In this document: positions 7,042 through 12,506 of the stretch, piece by piece | Layout: the number at the start of each line of letters is the position of its first letter | How positions within the stretch are numbered: the stretch's first letter is position 1 | NCBI GenBank assembly: GCA_001603335.1 | Contig: LUYR01000140.1 | Span: 1-12,506, forward strand | Reading direction: 5' to 3' | Length of the DNA: 12,506 nt | Source: Rhodospirillales bacterium Alpha_05 | GTDB lineage: Bacteria > Pseudomonadota > Alphaproteobacteria > Rhodospirillales > Rhodospirillaceae | Made by a program: the position numbers and the translations under genes | Notes under the pieces: generated by a model | What the model saw: the letters and a program-made list of their open reading frames with translations, nothing else | What the model was told of the DNA's origin: nothing | The model's database searches: none

Positions 7042-7074
7042 AAAACCGCCCGGCCCAGAGCTGCGGCGGTTTTT
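7042..7074 (+). terminator. riboswitch-controlled intrinsic terminator (attenuator)
   Basis: AAAACCGCC (7042-7050) pairs perfectly with GGCGGTTTT (7065-7073), a 9-bp stem with a 14-nt loop whose 3' arm runs into five T residues (7070-7074). It lies 8 nt after the aptamer and 16 nt before metN, the position of a transcription attenuator. GCAGCT in the aptamer (7019-7024) can pair instead with AGCTGC (7059-7064), and CGGG (7032-7035) with CCCG (7049-7052). Together these would make an antiterminator that breaks the stem when SAM is absent. Confidence 0.82.
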
Positions 7075-7090
7075 CGTTTAAGGCAAACAC

Positions 7091-8155
7091 ATGATACGGC
7101 TCGAAGGACTGGAGAAGATCTATGGCGGCGGGCGCGGCGGCGTCACCCACCATGCCTTGAAGGGCATCGATCTCTCCATCGAAAAAGGCGAGATCTTCGG
7201 CATCATCGGCCGCTCCGGCGCCGGCAAGAGCACCCTGATCCGCACCATCAACCGCCTCGAGGACGTCACCAGCGGCCGCGTCGTGGTCGACGGCGTCGAC
7301 ATCGCGACGCTCACGAACGCCGATCTCACGATCTTCCGCCGCAGCGTCGGCATGGTGTTCCAGCACTTCAACCTGCTCTCGTCGCGCACCGTCTACGGCA
7401 ACGTCGCGCTGCCCTTGGAACTCGCCAAGGTGCCGAAGGACGAGATCGCCAAGCGGGTCCAGCCGATGCTCGAGCTCGTCGGCCTCACCGACAAGAGCGA
7501 CCGCTATCCCTCCGAGCTGTCGGGCGGGCAGAAGCAGCGCGTCGGCATCGCCCGCGCCCTGGTCGCCGAGCCCAAGGTTCTGCTCTGCGACGAAGTCACC
7601 TCGGCGCTCGACCCCGAGACCACCCAGCAGATCCTCGACCTGCTGCGCGACATCAACCGCCGCCTCAGTCTCACCATGGTGGTGATCACCCACGAAATGA
7701 GCGTGGTGCGCGACCTCTGCGACCGCGTCGCGGTGATCGACGACGGCCGCATCGTCGAGGCGGGCAACGTCTTCGACGTGTTCGTCCAGCCCCGCCACGA
7801 GACCACCCAGGCGCTGATCGCGGGCGAGATCGAAGCCGCGCTGCCGAAGTCGCTGCGCCGGATCATCCACGACGGTCCGGGCGGTCCGGGCGAAAACCCG
7901 GTGGTGAAGATCGTGTTCACCGGCCCCAACGCCTACGACCCGATCATCAGCCAACTTTCCCGCATCGCCGGGATCGATTTCAACATTCTCGCGGGACAGG
8001 TCGACTACATCCAGAACCGTCCGTTCGGCATCCTGTTCGTCGAGGCCAAGGGCGGCATCGACGAGGCCGAGAAGGCGATCGCCTTCGTCCAATCCCGAAA
8101 CTTGAAGGCGGAGGTCATCGGCTATGTCGATCCAGATTCTGTCCCTGCTGGCTAA
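7091..8155 (+). CDS. metN: methionine ABC transporter ATP-binding protein MetN
   Basis: This cytoplasmic ATPase powers the methionine importer with MetI and the MetQ proteins. In 354 residues the full ABC set is visible: Walker A GRSGAGKST at 40-48, Q-loop Gln91, signature LSGGQ at 143-147, Walker B VLLCDE at 163-168 and H-loop His201. Residues about 270-346 fit the C-terminal NIL domain, which in characterised MetN proteins binds methionine and inhibits transport when the cell is replete. The ATG at 7091 has AAGG 7 nt upstream. It is the first gene of the operon behind the SAM-II attenuator, so control would be by SAM in the leader RNA and by methionine at the protein. The 3' end overlaps metI by 32 nt. 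Confidence 0.96.
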   Translation: MIRLEGLEKIYGGGRGGVTHHALKGIDLSIEKGEIFGIIGRSGAGKSTLIRTINRLEDVTSGRVVVDGVDIATLTNADLTIFRRSVGMVFQHFNLLSSRTVYGNVALPLELAKVPKDEIAKRVQPMLELVGLTDKSDRYPSELSGGQKQRVGIARALVAEPKVLLCDEVTSALDPETTQQILDLLRDINRRLSLTMVVITHEMSVVRDLCDRVAVIDDGRIVEAGNVFDVFVQPRHETTQALIAGEIEAALPKSLRRIIHDGPGGPGENPVVKIVFTGPNAYDPIISQLSRIAGIDFNILAGQVDYIQNRPFGILFVEAKGGIDEAEKAIAFVQSRNLKAEVIGYVDPDSVPAG

Positions 8156-8783
8156 CGCCGCGGTCGAGACCGGCTACATGGTGCTGGTGGCGATCGCCAT
8201 CGGCACCGCGCTCGGCGGCCCGCTCGGCGTGCTGCTTGCGACCTCGGGTCGCGGCGAGCTGTTCGAGATGACGGTGTTCAACCGCGTCGTCGGCGGCATC
8301 GTCAACGCCACCCGCTCGATCCCGTTCATCATCCTCGCGGTCGCGATCATTCCGTTCACCCGGATGGTGGCGGGCACCTCGATCGGCACCTCGGCGGCGA
8401 TCGTGCCGTTGACCGTCGCCGCCACGCCGTTCATCGCCCGGATCATCGAGGGCGCGGTGCGCGGCGTCGACGCCGGCCTGATCGAGGCGGCGCAGGCGAT
8501 GGGCGCGAAGCCGTTGCAGATCGTCTTCAAGGTGCTGCTGCCCGAGGCCCTGCCCGCGATCGTCCTCGGCCTGACGCTTACCACCGTGCTCCTCATCGGC
8601 TACTCGGCGATGGTCGGCGCGGTCGGCGGCGGCGGCCTGGGCGACCTCGGCATCCGCTACGGCTACCAGCGCTTCCGCCCCGACATCATGGCGGCGGTGG
8701 TGATCGTGCTGATCGTCGTGGTGCAACTGATCCAGACCGCGGGCGACCGCCTCGCGCGCCGCCTCAACAAACGCGTTCGCTAA
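8124..8783 (+). CDS. metI: methionine ABC transporter permease MetI
   Basis: This is the membrane subunit of the importer; two copies form the channel with a MetN dimer. The protein has 219 residues with about five hydrophobic segments (roughly 18-40, 57-80, 88-105, 142-165 and 188-205). The permease EAA-type loop that contacts the ATPase is EAAQAMGAKPLQIVFKVLLP at 121-140. The start lies inside metN, with GGAGG at 8110-8114 and a 9-nt gap, so translation is probably coupled. The first metQ begins 30 nt after its stop. Confidence 0.95.
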   Translation: MSIQILSLLANAAVETGYMVLVAIAIGTALGGPLGVLLATSGRGELFEMTVFNRVVGGIVNATRSIPFIILAVAIIPFTRMVAGTSIGTSAAIVPLTVAATPFIARIIEGAVRGVDAGLIEAAQAMGAKPLQIVFKVLLPEALPAIVLGLTLTTVLLIGYSAMVGAVGGGGLGDLGIRYGYQRFRPDIMAAVVIVLIVVVQLIQTAGDRLARRLNKRVR

Positions 8784-8813
8784 GTTCCGTTCATTCGCCA
8801 GGAGTTCCCGTCC

Positions 8814-9608
8814 ATGTCGTTGTCGCGTATTTTCAGCGGTGTCGCCGCCGCCGTTCTCGGTCTCGCGGTTACCGCCGGTGCCGCCGAAGCCAAGGTCTAC
8901 AAGGTCGGCGTGACCCAGGGTCCGCACGAGCAGGTGGTCGAGTTCGTCAAGTCCGAGCTCGCCAAGAAGGGTATCGAGATCGAGGTCATCGGCTTCTCCG
9001 ACTACGTGCTGCCGAACCAGGCGCTCAACGACGGCGACCTCGACATCAACTCGTTCCAGCACCAGCCCTACCTCGACAACCAGATCAAGGACCGCGGCTA
9101 CAAGCTCACCTCGGTCGGCAAGTCGATCGTCCTGCCGATGGGCATCTATTCCAACAAGGTCAAGGCGCTCAAGGACTTCAAGAAGGGCGACACCATCGGC
9201 CTGCCGAACGACCCGACCAACGGCGGCCGCGCGCTCTTGCTGATGCAGACCGCCGGGCTGATCAAGGTCGACCCGAAGGCGGGCCTGCGCGCCGGTCCGG
9301 CGGACGTGATCGACAACCCCAAGGGCCTGAAGTTCGTCGAGCTCGATGCGGCGCAGCTGCCGCGGGCGATCCCCGACCTTGTCGGCGCCGCGGTCAACAC
9401 CAACTATGCGATCCAGGCCGGTCTCGTGCCGACCAAGGACGCGCTGATCGTGGAAGACGCCAACAGCCCCTACGCCAACGTGATCGCGGTCCAGACGCAG
9501 AACAAGGACGCGGACTGGGTGAAGGCGTTCGTCGCCGCGTACCACAGCGACGCGACCAAGAAGTTCATTGTCGAGACGTTCAAGGGCAGCATCGTTCCGG
9601 CGTTCTAA
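8814..9608 (+). CDS. metQ: methionine-binding protein MetQ, copy 1
   Basis: This exported binding protein of the NlpA/MetQ family (Lipoprotein_9) feeds MetNI. It has 264 residues. Residues 1-26 are a signal peptide ending in Ala-Glu-Ala, a signal peptidase I site. There is no cysteine in the protein, so it is not a lipoprotein, unlike E. coli MetQ. Family pocket motifs are present: FQH at 81-83, NDPTNGGRA at 132-140 and NTNYA at 195-199. The ATG has AGGAG 9 nt upstream. The mature part is about 64% identical to copy 2 by my ungapped count over 238 positions. It may bind methionine or a related compound (D-methionine, a Met peptide, an oxidised form); the sequence does not decide which. Confidence 0.93.
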   Translation: MSLSRIFSGVAAAVLGLAVTAGAAEAKVYKVGVTQGPHEQVVEFVKSELAKKGIEIEVIGFSDYVLPNQALNDGDLDINSFQHQPYLDNQIKDRGYKLTSVGKSIVLPMGIYSNKVKALKDFKKGDTIGLPNDPTNGGRALLLMQTAGLIKVDPKAGLRAGPADVIDNPKGLKFVELDAAQLPRAIPDLVGAAVNTNYAIQAGLVPTKDALIVEDANSPYANVIAVQTQNKDADWVKAFVAAYHSDATKKFIVETFKGSIVPAF

Positions 9609-9636
9609 GCCGGGCTTCCGCCCACACACCCCAGAT

Positions 9637-9642
9637 GGAGGA
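9637..9642 (+). promoter_or_regulatory. ribosome binding site deciding the start of metQ copy 2
   Basis: GGAGGA lies 9 nt before the ATG at 9652. The frame is open further upstream into the end of copy 1, but the signal peptide and this site place the start at 9652. Confidence 0.8.
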
Positions 9643-9651
9643 CAAGACATC

Positions 9652-10452
9652 ATGAAACGCCGGATTCTGCTTCTCGCCGCCCTGTGCGGATTGGTCGCGC
9701 CGCCGTTGATCTTGTCCTCCTCCGCCGCCGAGGCGAAGGTCTACAAGGTCGGCGTGACGCCGGGCGTGCACGAGCAGGTGATGGAGTTCGTCAAGCCGCT
9801 GCTGGCAAGCAAGGGCCTCGAGATCCAGATCGTGTCGTTCTCCGACTACGTCCTGCCGAACCAGGCGGTCAACGACGGCGACCTCGACATGAACGCCTTC
9901 CAGCACAAGCCGTACTTCGACAACCAGGTCCGCGACCGCGGCTACAAGCTGGTGTCGGTGGGGGCCAACTTCATCGCGCCGATGGGGATCTACTCGAAGA
10001 AGATCAAATCTCTCGACGAACTGAAGAAGGGCGATTCCGTCGGCATTCCCAACGACCCGACCAACGGCGGCCGCGCGCTGCTGCTGCTGCAGAAGCACGG
10101 CCTGGTCAAGCTCAGCTCCGGCGCGGGCCTCGCCGCCACGGTCGCCGACATCGTCGACAATCCGAAGGGGATCAAGATCGTCGAGCTCGACGCCGCGCAG
10201 ATGCCGCGCGCCCTCGAAGACCTCGCCGCCGGTGCGGTCAACACCAACTACGCGGTGCAGGCCGGGTTCACGCCCAAGACCGACAGCATCGTCCTCGAGG
10301 ATGCCGACAGCCCCTACGTCAACATCTTCGTGGTCAAGACCAAGGACAAGGACGCCGACTGGGTGAAGACCATCGTTTCGACCTATCAGTCCGAGCCGGT
10401 GCGGCAGTTCATCCTCACCAACTTCAAGGGCTCCCTGGTGCCCGCGTTCTAA
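9652..10452 (+). CDS. metQ: methionine-binding protein MetQ, copy 2
   Basis: This is the second exported MetQ paralogue, 266 residues. Residues 1-28 are a signal peptide (MKRR, hydrophobic core, Ala-Glu-Ala cut). Its only cysteine, Cys12, is preceded by Leu rather than a small residue and lies too early, so it is not a convincing lipobox. FQH (83-85), NDPTNGGRA (134-142) and NTNYA (197-201) are kept. The mature part is about 71% identical to copy 3 and 64% to copy 1 by my ungapped counts. Differences cluster at about 146-165 and 190-216 rather than in the pocket motifs. Same operon as metNI, 43 nt after copy 1. Which ligand each copy prefers is unknown. Confidence 0.92.
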   Translation: MKRRILLLAALCGLVAPPLILSSSAAEAKVYKVGVTPGVHEQVMEFVKPLLASKGLEIQIVSFSDYVLPNQAVNDGDLDMNAFQHKPYFDNQVRDRGYKLVSVGANFIAPMGIYSKKIKSLDELKKGDSVGIPNDPTNGGRALLLLQKHGLVKLSSGAGLAATVADIVDNPKGIKIVELDAAQMPRALEDLAAGAVNTNYAVQAGFTPKTDSIVLEDADSPYVNIFVVKTKDKDADWVKTIVSTYQSEPVRQFILTNFKGSLVPAF

Positions 10453-10479
10453 AAAACTCACGGTAAACGGAGGACAGTC

Positions 10480-11274
10480 ATGAAACGCCGGATTCTTCTC
10501 GTCACCGCCCTCGCTGGCGTGCTCGCCGCTCCCTTCGCCTCGACCGCGGCGATGGCCAAGACCTACAAGATCGGCGTCACCCCGGGCACGCACGAGCAGG
10601 TGATGGAGTTCGTCAAGCCGCGCCTCGCGAAGGCCGGAATCGACATCCAGATCGTGTCGTTCTCCGACTACGTGCTGCCGAACCAGGCGGTGAGCGACGG
10701 CGACCTCGACATGAACTCGTTCCAGCACCAGCCCTACCTCGACAACCAAGTCAAGGATCGCGGCTTCGATCTCGTCTCGGTGGGCAAGAACTTCGTCGAG
10801 CCGATGGGCATCTACTCGCAGAAGATCAAAACCCTCGACCAGATCAAGACCGGCGATTCGGTCGCGATCCCGAACGACCCGACCAACGGCGGCCGTGCCC
10901 TGCTGCTGCTGCAGAAGTACAAGCTGATCAAGCTCACCGACGGCGTGGGCCTCTCGGCGACGCCGATCGACATCGCCGAGAACCCGAAGAAGCTGAAGAT
11001 CGTCGAGCTCGACGCGGCGCAACTGCCGCGCGCCCTGCCCGACGTGGCGATCGCGGCGATCAACACCAACTACGCGCTCGAGGCGAACCTGGTGCCGACT
11101 CGCGACGCGATCGCGATCGAGGCGGCCGACAGCCCGTACGCCAACATCTTCGTCGTCAAGACCAAGGACAAGGACGCCGAGTGGGTGAAGAAGCTGGTCG
11201 AGGTGTACCACACCGCGCCGGTGCGCGAATTCATCCTCAAGACCTTCAAGGGCGCCGTGGTTCCGGCCTTCTAA
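10480..11274 (+). CDS. metQ: methionine-binding protein MetQ, copy 3
   Basis: This is the third exported MetQ paralogue, 264 residues and the last gene of the operon. Residues 1-26 form a signal peptide ending Ala-Met-Ala, and the protein has no cysteine, so it should be free in the periplasm. FQH (81-83), NDPTNGGRA (132-140) and NTNYA (195-199) are intact. GGAGGA at 10469-10474 sits 5 nt before the ATG. The first 17 bases of the gene are identical to those of copy 2, as is the GGAGGACA before it, which points to a tandem duplication. A terminator follows 32 nt after the stop. Confidence 0.92.
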   Translation: MKRRILLVTALAGVLAAPFASTAAMAKTYKIGVTPGTHEQVMEFVKPRLAKAGIDIQIVSFSDYVLPNQAVSDGDLDMNSFQHQPYLDNQVKDRGFDLVSVGKNFVEPMGIYSQKIKTLDQIKTGDSVAIPNDPTNGGRALLLLQKYKLIKLTDGVGLSATPIDIAENPKKLKIVELDAAQLPRALPDVAIAAINTNYALEANLVPTRDAIAIEAADSPYANIFVVKTKDKDAEWVKKLVEVYHTAPVREFILKTFKGAVVPAF

Positions 11275-11306
11275 GCCGCACGGGCGAACTCAAACACTGC
11301 CGACCA

Positions 11307-11331
11307 GGGGCCGCGTTCGCGCGGCCCTTTT
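11307..11331 (+). terminator. intrinsic terminator of the metNIQQQ operon
   Basis: GGGCCGCG (11308-11315) pairs perfectly with CGCGGCCC (11320-11327) around a TTCG tetraloop, followed by TTTT (11328-11331). This is a classic Rho-independent terminator 32 nt after the last metQ stop, separating the operon from the sensor gene. Confidence 0.9.
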
Positions 11332-11440
11332 GATTCCCGTATTCCGACGAAGTCCTTTCCTTGCGGTATCGCACGTTGCATGATTGCAGGAGTTGGGGAG
11401 TGGTCGCGGGGGCGGGCGCAAGAGAGCATCCGGCTTTGCA

Positions 11441-11446
11441 GGAGGG
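11441..11446 (+). promoter_or_regulatory. ribosome binding site for the GTG-started sensor gene
   Basis: GGAGGG lies 8 nt before the GTG at 11455. I saw no convincing promoter in 11332-11440; TTGCGG at 11361-11366 has no good -10 partner. Confidence 0.7.
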
Positions 11447-11454
11447 AGCTTCTC

Positions 11455-12506
11455 GTGAGGAACCTGCCGCGGATCTGGTTGTTCGTCCTGGTTGCAATCC
11501 TGGGAGTGATCGCGGCCGTCGGCTGGCAGTATCTGCGCAGCCAGGAAAACCTGCGCCGTACCGAGGCCGAGCAGGCGCTCACCAGCGTCGCGATCCTCAA
11601 GCTCAGCGAAATCGAGCAATGGCGCACCAGCCACCTTTCCGACGCACGCCTGCTCGCCCGCAACCCGACGCTGCTCAACGCCATCGCCACCTGGTACCGC
11701 GGCCCGGCGCAATTTCCCGGGCTGCGCGACGATCTTCTCGACGATGCGCGTTCGCGGATGGAGATGTTCCTCGACGCGCGCAAGTTCGAGGACATCCGAA
11801 TCGTCGACGGCGCCGACCGTACCATCGTCGCGGTCCGCCCGCGCCAGCCCGCGCCCGAAGCCCCCGATACCCTGGCCGCGTTCGCCAAGGCGCGCCAGAC
11901 CGGCGGAGCGGTGTTCGGCGAGTTGCACATGATGCACGGCGTGGCGGTGATCGACGTCGTGGTGCCTTTGTTCGCCACCAGCGCCGAGGCGGACCTGCGC
12001 GCCTCGGGTTACGTGCTGGTGGTGCAGGTCGACCCCAACACCTACCTCTATCCGCTGCTGCAACGTTGGCCGCTGCCGAGCGCCTCCGCCGAAACCCTGC
12101 TCGCCCGCCGCGACGGCGAAGACGTGGTGTTCCTCTCGCCGCTGCGGCACCGCAAGGACCCGCCGCTCACCTTCCGCATGCCGTTGTCGTCGGAAAAGCT
12201 CGCTGCCGCGGTGGGCTTGCGCGGAACCCTCGGCCTCGTCGGCGGCCGCGACTATCGCGACGAACCGATTCTCGCCGCGACCTTCCGCGTCGAGGGCACC
12301 GACTGGGTGATGGTGTCGAAGATCGACGAGGACGAAGCCCTCGCCACGCAGCGCCGCGAGACCCTGATGGGCGCGGGCATCCTCTTCGCCATGGCGATCG
12401 CGATCGTCGCGGTGGTGATGGCGATGGCCGAGGAGGCGGCCTCCGCCGCGCGCCTTGCCGAGGCCGAGGCGCGCGCCGAGCTCGCCGCCCGCGACGCATG
12501 GCTCGG
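11455..12506 (+). CDS. membrane-anchored sensor protein, N-terminal part (runs off the window)
   Basis: An open frame starts at GTG 11455 with GGAGGG 8 nt upstream and continues for 350 codons to the window edge with no stop. Residues about 7-25 are a first membrane segment, and about 305-325 a second. The roughly 280 residues between them would be a periplasmic sensor. That part begins with a helix containing SEIEQWRTSHLSDARLLARN (51-70) and ends with TDWVMVSKIDEDEA (282-295), a pattern I know from Cache-like extracellular sensors of histidine kinases and GGDEF proteins. After the second membrane segment comes an Ala/Glu-rich helix (about 326-348) that resembles a coiled-coil linker. The output domain (PAS/histidine kinase, GGDEF/EAL or other) lies beyond the window. 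A terminator separates it from metQ, so it is probably its own transcription unit. Confidence 0.8.
   Translation, partial: MRNLPRIWLFVLVAILGVIAAVGWQYLRSQENLRRTEAEQALTSVAILKLSEIEQWRTSHLSDARLLARNPTLLNAIATWYRGPAQFPGLRDDLLDDARSRMEMFLDARKFEDIRIVDGADRTIVAVRPRQPAPEAPDTLAAFAKARQTGGAVFGELHMMHGVAVIDVVVPLFATSAEADLRASGYVLVVQVDPNTYLYPLLQRWPLPSASAETLLARRDGEDVVFLSPLRHRKDPPLTFRMPLSSEKLAAAVGLRGTLGLVGGRDYRDEPILAATFRVEGTDWVMVSKIDEDEALATQRRETLMGAGILFAMAIAIVAVVMAMAEEAASAARLAEAEARAELAARDAWL

Noticed and set aside
7036..8271. ATG at 7036, inside the riboswitch-terminator region, opening a 411-codon frame
   Set aside because: The translation is an out-of-frame shadow of metN, rich in Arg and Pro. It is too long for a leader peptide and has no methionine-rich stretch suggesting ribosome-mediated attenuation.
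9662..9690. Possible lipobox around Cys12 of metQ copy 2
   Set aside because: The residue before Cys is Leu, not Gly, Ala or Ser, and the cysteine is too close to the N-terminus. A clear signal peptidase I site lies at residue 28.
8115..11211. Two open frames of over 500 codons on the minus strand opposite metI and metQ1-3
   Set aside because: Repeated similar segments simply mirror the three metQ copies on the other strand. Compositions are artefactual.
11271..12150. Minus-strand open frames opposite the start of the sensor gene
   Set aside because: They cross the operon terminator and mirror the codon bias of the plus-strand sensor frame, which has a ribosome binding site and membrane segments.

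Overview
This 12.5 kb window of GC-rich DNA has strong third-position GC bias. It looks like an alphaproteobacterial chromosome, possibly Rhodospirillales-like. The evidence is the TRAP-TAXI operon layout, a SAM-II type riboswitch (a class found mostly in Alphaproteobacteria), and MetQ-type binding proteins that carry no lipobox. No mobile element, tRNA, rRNA or CRISPR array was seen.

Layout: (1) 207-3878, plus strand, is a three-gene TRAP-TAXI operon. It holds a periplasmic TAXI binding protein, a fused DctQM-type permease and a small DUF1850 protein. A GC-rich hairpin lies between the first two genes, and the last two overlap by 4 nt. (2) 3865-3890 is a perfect 11-bp hairpin at the convergent junction; the DUF1850 stop codon lies in its loop. 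(3) 3897-6629, minus strand, encodes a 910-residue NDP-forming acyl-CoA synthetase fused to a C-terminal GNAT acetyltransferase. This is the architecture of the Pat/PatZ protein acetyltransferases, but the histidines needed for synthetase chemistry appear intact. (4) 6630-7090 is a divergent control region. It has a candidate promoter for the synthetase gene, two inverted repeats, and then a plus-strand promoter, a SAM-II riboswitch and an intrinsic terminator in front of metN. (5) 7091-11274, plus strand, is metN-metI followed by three tandem metQ paralogues, closed by a strong terminator at 11307-11331. (6) From 11455 to the right edge is the 5' part of a membrane-anchored sensor protein with a GTG start. 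It remains open at the window end, so its output domain lies outside.

How the parts work together: the TRAP operon should import a small organic acid or amino acid by ion-driven transport. The synthetase could activate acids to acyl-CoA or acetylate proteins, but only proximity links it to that transporter. The metNIQQQ operon is a methionine ABC importer. Its leader reads as a SAM-sensing attenuator: when SAM is plentiful the pseudoknot forms and the terminator shuts off uptake. One importer core with three different exported binding proteins under one SAM-II attenuator is the most notable arrangement here. The genes belong to known families, so any novelty lies in the combination and regulation.
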